This document shows positions 13,333 through 25,218 of a DNA stretch of 64,000 nucleotides, piece after piece; the first letter of the stretch is position 1, and every line of letters starts with the position of its first letter. The notes beneath the pieces are model-generated. The model made no database searches. It saw only the letters and a list, made by a program, of their open reading frames with translations, and was not told the origin of the DNA. Source of the stretch: Fulvia fulva (taxonomy: Eukaryota; Ascomycota; Dothideomycetes; Mycosphaerellales; Mycosphaerellaceae); contig NC_063012.1 of the NCBI RefSeq assembly GCF_020509005.1, positions 4,278,001 through 4,342,000 of the forward strand, in the 5' to 3' direction. The position numbers and the translations under genes were made by a program.

Positions 13333-14465
13333 ACGTGCTCTACTACCGAGCGGGCTATACTACCGAGCGGGCCACTTTTACTAAGAACTATACTACTTCT
13401 ATAGATATAGCTATATAACTACTATTATAGCGTATATTGTCTTTAAACAAGGCCAAACTGACCTTAGCTGTCTAGGCTACGAAACGCGACGCGACAATTA
13501 CGAATCGACTTGCTATAAAGGTATACGACGCGTCTCGAACTATACTAGGATATCGATTGAATAGACGACCTCCTCGGGGTAACTATAAGCCTAGTTCGAA
13601 GAAGCTTATAGAGCTAGAAGAGAGGGTAATACTTAAGTATATACTCGAGCTAGATCTTAGAGGTTTCCCGCTATTAAAGGCTAGTGTACGAGTAATGGCC
13701 GATTTATTGCTATAAGAGAAGGGTCTTAAGCCCGCTAGTCTTAATTAGACAGATAGGTTTATTAGGCGGTATCGTAAGCTAAAGGTTCGTATAACACGTA
13801 GATACGATCATTAGCGAGCCCTAATAGAAGATCTAGACGTTATCGAGAGGTAGTTCTTACTTATACGTAATATAAAGGAGAAGTATAGCATCCTTAACTA
13901 GGATACCTATAACTTTGACGAGATAGGGTTTATAATAGGTGTTATTACGTCTTAGAGCGTCGTTACGGGTTTAGAAAGGCGTAGTAGAAAGAGGAAGGTC
14001 GTTCAATAGGGCAATAGAGAGGGAGTAGAGAGATAGCGTATTAGATAGCTCTTATACGAAGCGAGATTAGTAAGCTACGTAAGTCTAACGAGGCCCTTAT
14101 ATAGCTGAAAGTATAAAAGCGTAAGTACATTTAGTCTAGAGGGTCTCTTACCTTCGATAAGGCGTCGCAATTAATACCTCTAGAGGATACTAGGAGGCAG
14201 GAAGTGAGTAGAGAGTCGCTAGATAGTGTTCGGCTAGTACTAAGGCTACGACGCTATAAGTAATATAGTAAGTCGGGGTATAACGTACGTACCTATTAAG
14301 TAGACTTACTAGATAGCGAAGAATCTAAAGAGGAATTGTCCTCCTAGTAACGATTCTGTAGGATGTCGTTGTGTTAAGATACCGTCGTAATTAAAGTAGA
14401 AGTAGTATAGTTCTTAGTAAAAGTGGCCCGCTCGGTAGTATAGCCCGCTCGGTAGTAAAGCACGT
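13333..14465 (+). mobile_element. Defective Fot1/pogo-type DNA transposon
   Basis: Terminal inverted repeats of about 69 bp (13333-13401 and 14397-14465) begin with acgtgct and differ at one base. TA flanks both ends, as expected for Tc1/mariner target duplication. Each inverted repeat holds two direct copies of ctaccgagcggg. Inside, on +, the reading frame shows Fot1/pogo landmarks when stops are ignored: the R-R-Y-D-x-Q-R-A stretch, then Y-N-F-D-E-x-G-F around 13910-13930 with the first catalytic Asp, then G-N-R-E near 14012. The rest of the DDE domain is missing. At 1.13 kb the element is internally deleted and RIP-mutated, so it is non-autonomous. Confidence 0.8.
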
Positions 14466-15239
14466 TATAATAATTTCAGGCGCATTAGATAAACACTTAA
14501 TGAACATAATAGGACTGCTGTATATAGAGAAACAAGGTAGTAGTGGCGTATTGCTATAGAATCTCAAAGCTTGGTGACCCCGGGCCAAATTCGTCCAGAC
14601 CCTCTTGCGGGCTTGAATAGGCGATCCACCCGTCTCCGCACTGTCCGCAGCCAGCTCCCTGAGCAGCATCTCTCCCTCCGCCAACACCACTCCTACACGC
14701 GCAGCACCACTTCACTGTGTTGTCCGCTTGCACATTACTGTTCGTATTGCCTTTCCTACTCGTCATTCTATACGGAGCCCATGATGCCTCCGCTCCCACC
14801 TTTGTCGCATTACGCGGCCAGCAGCGCAGCGCAACTCAGCGCAACTCAGCTCAGCTCAGCGCAGCTCTGGGCAGCGCGCTGCTCTCGTGCCATTGCATTA
14901 CACACCCAGCACCAGCACCAGCACCAGTCCGCCACGCACTTGTCTTTCGCTTCTTGCACGGCCCTCCTTGTCTGATTGCTTGTTCTAACTCCGCCATGGC
15001 AAACAGTCCGCCGCATCCACATCCTGCCGCCTCCAGTAGCTGCAGCGCGTACACGACATCTCCATTGCCAGCATTCCCATCACCAGGCGCAGCCAGCATC
15101 GTAGCCCGACCGCGACACCCATCGCATTCGCTCTGGCTCGGGAGCATCCGGTCGAGGCATTGCGAGCTTGATGGACACGGTCTAGACACGCGCCCTGACC
15201 ATTGCTGAGACAGCGCTCCTCGATCCCAGTACAGACAGT
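14466..15239. other. Transposon/gene boundary and ARS2 upstream region
   Basis: Base composition changes abruptly from RIP-depleted to normal at about 14.48 kb. The stretch has low-complexity CAGC/CAACTCAGC repeats at about 14820-14880 and CAGCAC repeats at about 14910-14930. I see no coding gene. It most likely holds the promoter and 5' UTR of the ARS2 gene. Confidence 0.5.
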
Positions 15240-17982
15240 ATGGACGACTACGGCTATGATAGAAGTCCAATGCTGGATGCCGCCCCACGAAGGTTGGACT
15301 CACCCCCCATCTCGCGTGTCTCCACCAGAGAACGGGACGACTATCGTGCAGACCCATACCGCGACACTCGCCGCCGCTCGCCAGGTAGCTACAGCACATC
15401 CAACAAGCACGAGTCATACTCTCTAACACACACAGATCGTCGCCGCGGAGCCGATCGTGATCGAAGACGCTCCCGATCGCCCGCGCAGATTGACCGATAC
15501 CAGCCGGATCGTGTCCGAGATGACTATGCGTATGGCTCTCGTCGAGACGACCCACGCGAACGTCGACGATCCTCACCGCAGCCCATCGATCGATATGTCC
15601 CGGGACCAGAACCATCTCCTGCCCTCCTGGTCAATCCACTTCCTGATCCGATGAAGCTCGACTTCCAGGTCGGCTTTACTTGGTTCGCAGAGTGGTGGCG
15701 CGCAGAACAGCGTGTCAAAGAGGAGAAGGAGCGCACCAAGTTTGGACGACCGCCGCGCTTGCGAGGAGAACGCGAATCGAGGGAGGATCGAGAAGCCGAG
15801 AGACCCAAGATTCAGGCAGCCTATGACCAGTATAAAGAGAATCTGCAGAAGTCGCAAGCACAGACATTCGTAAGATTGCATAAGAATGAAGACTGGTTCC
15901 GAGAACGCTACGTGCCAGAGTTGCGCGATACATTCAGGCGAAAGCTGATGGATTACCGCAAAGGACTGTTCGCACAGTGGGAGTCAGACTTGACGACTGG
16001 TCTCTTCGATGAATTCACTCTGGAGGGCATCTACAAATCTGAGTCTAACGGACTAGGTGGCATCCTGGAGCGAGAAGAGGGCGAGACCTCAGCGGCCGCC
16101 GAAGTCTTGGGAGTTGGCGACCTGCTCCCATCGAAGGGCGGAGACTTGCGTGATCCAGCATCTATGCAGCCAACTCTGCTCATCAAGACTGTCGCACCGA
16201 CCGTCACCCGCGACAAGCTTGAAGCTTTTGCAAAGGAGCATTTGGGCGATGGTGATGGTGGCTTCAAGCACCTGTCTCTTTCTGACCCCAACCCAGTTAA
16301 GAAGTGCCATCGCATGGGCTGGATCATGATCAATCCAGAACCCGAGCATGAAGAACAGCCAGTGGAGGTACCACGCGGCGAGGAGAACGAAGATGGCGAA
16401 GATGGCGATGCAATCAAAACAGATGCGCCAAGCAGCTTGCTCACTTCCAGCGAGAAAGCGCTTGAGAAGATCAATGGCAAGACTATCGAAGATCCTGAGC
16501 GTGGTAATTTCACTGTGCACTGTGGCGTCCATCGACCTCCGGAAGCACCAAGGAAAAAGGCGCTATGGGATCTGTTCTCTGCACCTGAGCGAGTTGGCCG
16601 GGACCTCGAACTTGCGACACGGCTCGTCCGAAAGCTTGACAACGAACTTGGCGATGACGCCTTTGGTGTTGCGAAGGTTGAAGAGCGTGTCAATGACCTG
16701 TACGAGCGTGGTCTGTTGAAGCCAGCTGAGGCCAGCAAGCCTGTCAAGGACGCTGATGCCATGGAAGATGAAGCAGAAGAAGGCGAGGAAGAGGAAGGGG
16801 CCCTTGACGAAGATGAGGCCGACGATGAAGAGCTCATCATCAAGAAAAAGCAGCTGGATCTGTTGGTCGAGTACCTTCGTCGTGTCTACAACTTCTGCTT
16901 CTTCTGCGTGTTCGAGTCCGACTCTGTGCATGAGCTGCAGAGGAAGTGTCCTGGCGGCCACTTGCGTAGACCTCGTGCCAGTCTTACTTCTGCTGCGAAA
17001 GAGACCGCTCGTGCTAGTGCCATGGGTGAGCCATTTCCGCTGAAGAAGAGGCCCGAGACTGAGACCGAGGCTAAGGCGGACGAGTCAATGGAAGGTGACA
17101 GCCCGGTCGAGGAGAAGAAGACGTCGATGCTGAAGCCCAGTACGAAGACTACCCAACAGCTTCAGCGAGCTTACAACTGGGTCAAGACTTTTGAGGAGAA
17201 GATCTTGCAGATTCTCGAGCCAGATAATGTTAATATCCGCAAGATCGGTGGTACGCCTTTGGAGGGAGGTGTAGAGAAAGAATTGAGCAAGGCAAGTGCG
17301 CTCACTTGCCTGAAATCTTGGACCTCAGCTAACCAAAGCACAGTTTGTCACACAAGAAGATAGCAACAAGTTCCGCTGCAAGGTGCCAGAATGTACAAAG
17401 CTCTTCAAGGGAGTCGAGTTCTGGCGAAAGCACGTTGAAAAACGTCACGCCGACTGGTACCAACGTGTGCGTTCGGAGCTGGACCTCGTCAACACATATG
17501 TTCTCGACCCAGCTCACATCGCTCCGAGCCGGAGTGATGCGAACTCGAACGGGCACTTCCCACTCAACAACCATCAGCCTACTGGTACGCCCCGGGGCTT
17601 CCAGTTGAACCAGCAGTTCCCACTGGGCTTCATGCCCCCAGGCATGGCAGCTGGTGGTCCACCCGGCATGACGCCAATGTTTAACCATGGTCAGCCAATG
17701 GGTATGCCAGGCATGTACGCGCCGAATGCAGCCATGGGCGGTGTGGGACCGATACGTCAGAACGCTCGCAACTATGGCATGAATGGAGGTCATCGCATGC
17801 CTGGGCCATATCAACGCAGTGGCCGAGGACGGATGCCATCTATGAGTGGCGGCAGACCGCCAATGATGGAAGGCGGTGCTGCAACGATGGGCCCGAATGA
17901 GGCTGTACAGGGACGTAGTTTGCGCAGCTATGAGGATCTGGATGCCGACAAAGGAGAGGGAACTACCGAACTGAATTACTAG
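15240..17982 (+). CDS. ARS2: ARS2/SERRATE family RNA-processing protein
   Basis: Spliced CDS join(15240..17291,17344..17982), 896 aa. ARS2/SERRATE binds the nuclear cap-binding complex and directs capped transcripts to processing or decay. Residues 1-125 are Arg/Asp-rich and RS-like. The conserved SERRATE/ARS2 core starts near 134 (PDPMKLDFQVGF). An RRM-like segment lies near 310-370 and an acidic, Glu-rich linker near 500-540. The C2H2 finger (FRCKVPEC...HVEKRH) is encoded just after the intron at about residue 695, followed by a Gly/Met/Pro-rich tail. The 52-nt intron has a GC donor (aag/GCAAGT) and cag acceptor. It is the only splice that keeps the finger in frame, since the GT donor upstream leads to a stop. 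Identification is by family motifs; confidence is high. Confidence 0.93.
17292..17343 (+). other. GC-AG intron in ARS2
   Basis: The donor is AAG/GCAAGT, which matches the strong consensus needed when GC replaces GT. A gctaac branch-like motif precedes the acceptor gcacag. The phase-0 junction joins the upstream frame to the C2H2 finger frame. Confidence 0.8.
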
Positions 17983-18337
17983 TTGCAGAGTGGCATGTTC
18001 ATCTGCATTTCCATGGTCTACAGCACAAAGTGTCTTGAGAACGGATGTCGGTAAGAAGGGCAAGAGGTCAAGGGATAAACATGTAACAAAATCAAATGAG
18101 AGCAAAGAATGCCGAGATCCACCTGGTCCCTCTTTGCATCAAATAGAGGTATGCAAATGCTGTACCTGAATTGGTAGCGATAATGTCGTTCTTGAGTGTG
18201 ATCACGTGAGACAACTTCCGCTAGCGCACTTGCCCCGTGAAGCTTCGCAAATCGAGCTCCAGAAAAATTATCGACGGCAAGAGCTCCATTCCACGACATC
18301 TGCCAATCGCATTCTCCCACGCATATCAATACTCACG

Positions 18338-19088
18338 ATGGCCACCGACGAGATCCGCAAGAAGGACAAGAAAGAGAAGAAGGACAAGAAGCGCAAGTCG
18401 GAGGACATTGAAGACGGCGCGGCAGAACCCACACCAAAGAAGAGTAAGAAGGAAAAGCGCAAGTCGGAAGTCGCCGTGATCGAGACTCAGGATGATTCGG
18501 TCATGGATGTCGATGCAAAGGCAGAGGATGACAAGGAGAAGGGCAGCAAGGCGGTAATTGCCGTCCCACTTGCTGCGCTTGTGCCGTTTGCGAACCCACT
18601 GGCGGACGACAAGAGCCAGAAGAAGGTCTTGAAGGCTGTGAAGAAGGGTAAGAACATACTCCCCTGGTCGCCGCTTCGTGTTCAGTGGAACATGTACTGA
18701 CTTGGCATGATTAGCCGCCAAACACAAAACGCTCAAACGCGGCGTCAAAGAATGCGTCAAATCCATCCGCAAATCACCACCCGCTACACCCGCAACCCTC
18801 GGTTCCTCTACTCTCCCACCTGGCATCGTGATCCTCGCCGCCGACATCTCGCCAATGGACGTCATCTCGCACATTCCAGTACTCTGTGAGGACCACAACA
18901 TCCCATACGTCTACGTCCCGAGCAGAGCAGAGCTGGGAGCAGCAGGATCAACAAAGAGGCCGACGAGTGTGGTGATGCTGACACCGAATGCGGGAAAGAA
19001 GGGTGGCGAGGATAATGAGGAGTGGACAGAGGCTTATAAGGAGTTGCACAAGCTGGCGGTGAAGTTGGGCCAGCATGTCAAGGTCTGA
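18338..19088 (+). CDS. NHP2: H/ACA snoRNP protein NHP2 (L7Ae family)
   Basis: Spliced CDS join(18338..18647,18715..19088), 227 aa. NHP2 is a core protein of H/ACA snoRNPs, which guide pseudouridylation of rRNA and snRNA in the nucleolus. The first 80 residues are Lys-rich and charged. The L7Ae fold follows, with KTLKRGVKECVKSIRK right after the intron, then GIVILAADISPMDVISHIP and the PYVYVPSRAELG segment typical of NHP2/L7Ae. The 67-nt intron starts g/GTAAGA and ends gattag, in phase 1. Filamentous fungal NHP2 proteins often carry a longer charged N-terminus than the yeast protein. The gene lies 355 bp downstream of ARS2 on the same strand. Confidence 0.93.
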
Positions 19089-20281
19089 AGCGCTAGCTAC
19101 TCGTGTGGCTTGTCAAGAGGCGAGAGAGATCTGTGTGCATGCAAACGAAGTGTCTGGAATATGGATGGACTAGGCGTTCAATGGCGTTGGGAACTGCTCT
19201 CTGTACACCAGGTGGTCTTTTTGTGCCAGGACGAGCAGTCTATCTGTACTATGTTATGTGGATAAAGACACCATGCAACGCCTTCACATACAGCTCGTTC
19301 ATCGACCCCTTCGAAAAGACGGCTGCCGAGCGCTCGTCCGACGCAGAGAGCCGAAGGATGTAGCCATTGAGCATTAAAGACTGACGTTCAGCAGATAGTA
19401 GTCGCAGTCTATGCATACCTGGTACTGCCAGAGACTTTTGAAGTCAAGCAACAATGAAGCAGAGTGGCATTCGATGAATCGCTGAACAACCGCACTGCCG
19501 TACGTCGTCCGATTTAGATGCCCAGATGCCGTCTCTCCAGCGAGACGGCACCTATTTGCTACGGTGAGAAATGTCCATGAAATGACCCCCCTGTGTCCGG
19601 ACCTACTCAGCAGGTCTCGTTTGAGCGCCTCGCTGATCATAATCGGCAGAATCATCTCCTCACTGATGCCAAACCAGTTCTCTCCTGAAGTCGATGTACG
19701 ACCTCGCGCTCCCGTGCAACATGTAGGCACTCACGAAGCCAGTCTCAACCACATGCTTCCACGCGTCACAAGCCAATGCCTCAATTGTCTGTTCGACGCC
19801 ATCGCATCATGTGCCTCGCAGCACGGGTGTGACCTTTTTCTTCGGCCTGCCTATACCTATCAACAATTCTCGGCCGCCTGGCGCAGTCGCAGAGCTGCTG
19901 AACAGCATCTCAGTACGGGGTCACACACTCCGAGCACTACTTTTGTTCTGCCGACTCGATTGCCGCGCGGATTCAGAGATTCGAGCCAGTATGGTTGATT
20001 TGCTTTTTGCTCCCGGACTAATAAGCTCTGTCTTGGATGGTAGGGCATCATCACAGTCCTTGGTCGTTGCACTGCACAGCGGCGCCAAGAAGGTTTCTGA
20101 ACAAGATGATAGGATATGCTACACTCAAGCACCGCGAGAGGCTGTGCGGCCTTTTTATCTGAAGTACACGCAAGCACTTGGTATCTTCAGTCAACAGGTA
20201 ACGCGCCCTCCACGTCCGCTAATATGAGCAATGAAACCTGCTCTCGACATTCATCAAACTCCAAAAAAGTAGTCTTGCGAC
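19089..20281. other. Intergenic, no confident gene
   Basis: These 1.2 kb lie between two convergent genes (NHP2 and the Zn2Cys6 factor). A 118-codon minus-strand frame (19374-19730) and overlapping plus frames (19564-20227) exist. None shows a domain, a good start or supporting splice sites, so I do not call them. Confidence 0.4.
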
Positions 20282-22250
20282 CTATTGCTTCTGTAGCATC
20301 CAAGACCTGATTGCCATACTGCACATTCTCTGGATGACATGTGTCGTCCCTCTCTGGTCTTCGTCCTCAACAAACTGTTGTGCCACTTTCAGCTTGTTGA
20401 CATCGTCGTTGGGATCGTTGGTTGAAGTGACCAAATGCCGTTGAGGGTGGAAATCAGGCATTCGACCGCCGATGTGTCGGGTGATGGCCATGGAGTATAG
20501 CACGTCGCGATTCTCAAGCATATTAAGAACGTTGCGAAGTGTGAGTAATGCATCCGAGACGTCTTTCAGCGCAGCAGGGTTGTCGTCCCGTACTGCAACG
20601 AATCTGGCCAGGTGATGCCAGAAGAAGAGCTCGTTGTACTTCTGGTTAGCTTGTTGCGAGTCTCTGCTTTCACTCGGCGGCGGCTGCTGAGGTGGTGAAG
20701 GTATTCTACTTGGGTCCAGGTATTGGCCGGTCAGGAGATTCTCCATGGCGTCTATTCGAGGCAACAGTTCGTACACAGCCGGATCAGCACCCGACCCGTT
20801 GGCGGTGGACGCCGCGAATCGTGGCATGGCTGCAAGCTGCCATACCAGCCTCGCCTCGAGCGATCGTAAAGGCTTGCCATCCGAGCTGTCTGCCTGCGAC
20901 CTGGACTTGAACTGTTCGGCGCATTGCGCTACAAAATCATGGAGGAGTGCGTCATTTTTCACATAGTTGAGACCACGTTCTGTGTACCATGTTGTCTCGA
21001 ACAGTCGGTCAAGCCCACTGGCGTAATGAAACTTGTAGAAGGACTCGATCTCAGTTGCGCTTGCTTGCGATACAGGCGGCGGCGCTTCCCTGCACAACGT
21101 CAGAACGATGCACCAGTGCAGGCAGCTGAGCGCATGCAGGCGTGGACTTGCCTTAAGTTGTAACGTGGCGGAATGTCATTGAGACAAAATAGCTCATCTA
21201 TCTGGACCGGTTTCACTGCGCCCGCACGTCAGTGTGAAGACGATCGACAGCGACAGTTTCACGGCATACCTTTCCGCTGAGGCTGCAGTGGAGGTGCGTA
21301 GTTGTTGTGCGCCATGTGTGCGTTTGTATCGCCACCAGACAGGGCTGGGTCCAGCGACGCCGTGCTGTGCTCGAGGCCGGCGGGTTCTGACCCGTACGGC
21401 GGAGGACGTGCAGCCGGTGCGTATGCGCCAGCGCCCTGTCCCGGGTAGGTCTGTGGATGCTGGTATGGATTTATGGGCAGTGTGTTGGGGGTCGCGGACG
21501 CGCTGGCTTGCGGATTATTGCCTGTCGGTGCGGGCTGGATGTTGGCGGGACCTGGCTGTGTCTTGAAAATGGGGTCGTAGCCTAAGCACTCGCGTTTGCT
21601 CTTCTGGCAGTTTCGACACGACGGTGAGCCTTCGTCGCACTATGCACGCGTTCACGTTAGCATACAACATCTAACAGATGGGGCTTTCCACAAGCGAACT
21701 CGCTTATTAGGCTTGTTCTCTCCCGCACGTTTCGAGCCGACTTCAGATCCCAATTCAACATCACTTGCGCACTCACCTTAATACGCCGCTTGCGACACGT
21801 CAGGCATCCTGTCTTCGTCCGTCTCTTGATTTCTTTCTTGTGTCTGCCTCCCGACATCTGCGGCAATGGCTGCTGCGGAAGCGCAAATCGCATCTGCCCG
21901 TTCGGTCCACTCACGACGTTCGGCAGCATCTGGGCTGGCGGCATTGCGCCGTTCGGGTACTGGTACTGCGGCGGCGCATACTGCATCGGTGCGCCGTTCT
22001 GTGGTCCTGCCGGCGCCTGAGGATACTGCGCCTGTTGCGACTGCATACTGTGCTGCTCAAAGTGCTGGATCGGAGGGAGCGTCGGAGCTGTATGGGCATG
22101 CGAGAGAGCGCGGGAGGCTTCCGGCGCGGAGCTCGAGCTGTACGGCGGCGGCGGCTGCTGCTGTTGCTGCTGATGCTGCGGCCGAGGCGCGTCCATACTT
22201 GGGGAGGAAGCTGAGGAGGCCCTCGTCTCGCCCGCGTCCAAGTCGTCCAT
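20282..22250 (-). CDS. Zn(II)2Cys6 transcription factor
   Basis: Spliced CDS complement(join(20282..21089,21152..21215,21270..21639,21777..22250)), 571 aa. This is a fungal binuclear zinc-cluster regulator. The cluster is perfect: Cys149, 152, 159, 166, 169 and 176 (CX2CX6CX6CX2CX6C), with the first intron cutting it after CRKRRIK. The N-terminus is rich in Gln, Pro and Ser, including a polyglutamine run from the CTG-rich DNA at about 22150. A small 64-nt exon encodes P-V-Q-I-D-E-L-F-C-L-N-D-I-P and joins the two large frames. The last exon holds the helical C-terminal region and contains no DNA-binding motif. Introns are 137, 54 and 62 nt; the third has a GC donor. Targets cannot be inferred from the sequence. 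Confidence 0.88.
21090..21151 (-). other. GC-AG intron in the Zn2Cys6 gene
   Basis: On the minus strand the donor reads TTAAG/GCAAGT and the acceptor TTGTGCAG. Only this boundary restores the frame between the 64-nt exon (phase 2) and the last exon. Confidence 0.75.
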
Positions 22251-23471
22251 CGCTGTTGTACCTCTCGCTGGCCAGCTCTAGCGCTACTCTCTTAGGTTCG
22301 GCCAGCCGGCGTTAATTTGAGACGACGAATGGCACGCGGTCCAGACGGTCTACGCGAGGCCCGCCCTGCTGTCAAAGGTCAACCGCTACACGACCAGGGT
22401 GACTCGCTAATGACGGCACGCTAGAGCTCAAGGCTAACGGCTGAAGTGATGCGATGCGGATGAATAATGCCAGCCGAAACTCTACGTGCTCGAGCACTGT
22501 GCATGGTGCCTGCGGAAGAATTGGGGCGATGTTTACGCCCGCTATGAGGCTCGTTTCTGCGCTGTTTTGTGCCATCGCAGGCAAGAGCGCGACTGTGCGA
22601 CCAGTCCGCGTAACCCATCACACCTTCCAGACCGTCGACTCGCCCTTCGGAATGTGGGGTCCTGTCGGCCCGCAGCCAATTCATCCACGGCTATGCTACC
22701 CTATCAGTCCTAACGTGATTTAATGCTGGATGCCACTCCATGCCGACCACGCGACCAAGACACCACCACAGAGCCCTGTCGCTCCTGTCAGCTCGTCTAT
22801 CAAAGACCTGCCGCGAGTGGCAAGTGGAGCTGTATTGTACTTGGCTGCCCGGACCACGGCAGCTTCACCCCAACCATCGCAGCGCTCGAGCAAACACACG
22901 ATTCGTGTATGGCTGGCTATAAACAGCCTCGACCCATGCGCAGCTGCCTGAACAAGGACCCGTCTGCGCAGCTTCCCCTCACTGCACGCTGTTCGCCATC
23001 GTGATAACAGCCGCATGTCAGCGGGCTAAACCGGAGGCAACCATGGAGATGAGCTGGTGGAACGTCTGTCTGCACATGCACATGCGCGACATCTGCAAAC
23101 ATTTCGAGACGAGCCGTCGTGAGCCGAGTCGTTAAGCCGCACCTTCATGCATGTCGTGCAACAGGAACTCGACATGTTGTTAAACAGCTTTCTCTGGGTA
23201 TACACACAGTACAACGCTACGAGTACATTCACAATCGCGTATCAGAACCACTGCCGCAAGAATCGCCTGGACTCCCGCACTGCCGCCTGGTCTCCAGGTA
23301 GTGAGCGTTGCCGCTTCCTAGCCGGGCTCCCTCCCTCAATCCTATATCCGCACTGCACACATAATGAAGCTTACATAGATACAGGTTGTCGTGTATCGCG
23401 TTGTAGACATGGACATGCCGCCAGGGTCGTCTTCGAGGGCATGAGAATGGCCGTTCCAAGTGTCATCGACT
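22251..23471. other. Intergenic, no gene seen
   Basis: This lies between the start of the Zn2Cys6 gene and the end of the HMG-box gene. Only short, mutually overlapping frames occur on both strands. The part next to 22250 should hold the factor's promoter. Confidence 0.4.
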
Positions 23472-24641
23472 TCAGGCCGCTGCAGCTATAGCCTCAGGCT
23501 TCCCGTTCGAGAGGTGTGGTGGCGAATGTCCGTAAGTCTCGGTGTACTCAGAGGAGTATCTATCCTTCTCCTGCTGCGACAGGTTGACATATTTCTGATA
23601 GCACACGTTAGCGAGCTTCGTCCATCACGACCAACGAACGACGAACCTTCTTCTCGTCCGCAGTGAGCGCCTTCCATTCGCGAGCGATGAGTCGGGTACG
23701 CTCTTTCAGCAAGATGTTCTTGAAGTCGCCGCTAGCATGGCGATCCTGTGCGAAATGAAGGTAAGGGTTGGACGGCCTCTTAACCTGGCGTGGGTCATCG
23801 ATTGCGGCCCATTGAGATTGGTGATTGGTTTCGGGGGTCGGTAACAGGCGGCGCAGCTGTTTTCTCGCGTTGTTCGCAGCCCAAATCTCTTCAGGCGCAT
23901 GCGACTCAAGCCATCGTTTGTACTCTGCATTGGCTGCTTCGCGCTTCTGATTGGCGAGGTGATTGTAGTGCTAGGCGCGTCAGCTCAAACGAAAGGACTG
24001 CAAGTTGATTATATACGCACCTCTACGTCAGTGGCATTTGCCTCTTTCCACATTCGTGCCATTTCGCGGGAGGCATTGAGAAAGTGCTCCTTCACGGGGG
24101 CTTCCGACCTTTGCGTGAGCAGCTCCTTCATCTTCTCGGAGAGGAAGATGTTGTATGCAGTTGGTCGAACCTTTGGAGGCGGCGACAGCGCAACCTTCTT
24201 GAGCTCCTTCACTTTCGCTTTCTGGGCTTCGACCTTTGCGTTCGCCTTTCGCTTCTGCTGCACAGCCTTCTGCTTCTCCAATCGCTCTTCCGCCGCGACC
24301 TTTGCAGCGGCCTGTTTGGCGGCTACTTGCTCTTTCTTGGCTGCCTTTTGCTCGGGCGTCAATGTTTTGCGAGTATTCTTGGCCGCGGTACTCTTCTTGG
24401 CAGCAACTTGCTGCTCGGCAGCAGAGCTTCCATCGGCTGGCTGTGCAGCTTTCTTCTTCACGGCGCGTTTAACGGGTTTTGATGGCTCGCCCACGACTCT
24501 CTTTGGCCTGCCTGGAGTCGCGTAGGTCCGGATAGTAAGCACGAATGGTGCTCGCAAGGTGGTCCCATTCTGGCATTGGGTTAGTGGTGAGCGTAGCAGA
24601 CGCGAGCGAACTGGCAAGCGCACGAGCGCCCGCCCAATCAT
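23472..24641 (-). CDS. Mitochondrial two-HMG-box DNA-binding protein
   Basis: Spliced CDS complement(join(23472..23594,23647..23970,24021..24641)), 355 aa. The N-terminus (MIGRALVRLPVRSRLLRS...TIRTYATPGR) is Arg/Ser-rich without acidic residues and looks like a mitochondrial targeting peptide. An Ala/Lys-rich coiled linker (about 50-150) follows. HMG box 1 starts near 159 (PPKVRPTAYNIFLSEKM) and crosses the first intron. HMG box 2 starts near 269 (VKRPSNPYLHFAQDR) and crosses the second. Two boxes plus a presequence is the layout of ABF2/TFAM-like nucleoid proteins that package mtDNA. The function is inferred from this layout. Introns are 50 and 52 nt with tag/cag acceptors. The start is 577 bp from the divergent PRP5 gene. 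Confidence 0.85.
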
Positions 24642-25218
24642 TGTTCCGGTTTGTTGTGATATGTGGTGTCGCGAGAGGTGTGACGGTCGGAAGGCCTGGC
24701 GTTGATGTTGTTGACGAGGGGTGACTGCCTTGTTTCAAGTCGTTGTTTACCAAGGAGCTGGTGTCGCGTGTGGCTGGAGAGGAGCTTCTAAAGCCTGCAG
24801 TGAGCATCGGCATCCCGGCTCATACCGAAACCTTATCTGTGACTGCCTCATAATTTCCAACACATCCTCACGCGATTCTCCAGCATCACCACACGCCAAG
24901 CTCAGCTCGCACAAAATAGTCGCACTCCCAGTCCATACCACCACAGCCTACGGCGATCATCTCGATTGCAGACTTGCACCGCATTGCTGGCGCACATCGA
25001 CCAGGTAAGAGAAAAAGCACGGCATTGGGCACGGCGGGGCAACGAGGTGGCGGAAACAGGCGGGCAAGTGACGAGTCTTGCAGCGAGGAGGACACGGGCG
25101 GCAGCACAGGCGGCAGAGCACGAGCAGTGGAGTATCGGGACCCCGGTGTCAGGAGCGAAGAGCTGGGGTGGACATCGAGCGAGCTAGTACGGACGACGAC
25201 TTTCCAGGCCGTTGCAAC
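24642..25218. promoter_or_regulatory. Shared divergent promoter region, HMG-box / PRP5
   Basis: 577 bp separates the two divergent start codons. No TATA box stands out. Frames that extend both genes upstream here begin with non-ATG codons and are unlikely to be used. Confidence 0.4.

Noticed and set aside
1..14465. LTR retrotransposon or retroviral element
   Set aside because: No long terminal repeats, protease or integrase. Motif order (CCHC, APE endonuclease, RT) and (ATCT)n tails point to a LINE.
16031..16843. 270-codon minus-strand frame antisense to ARS2
   Set aside because: Ser-rich shadow of the acidic, Glu/Asp-rich ARS2 frame, without a domain.
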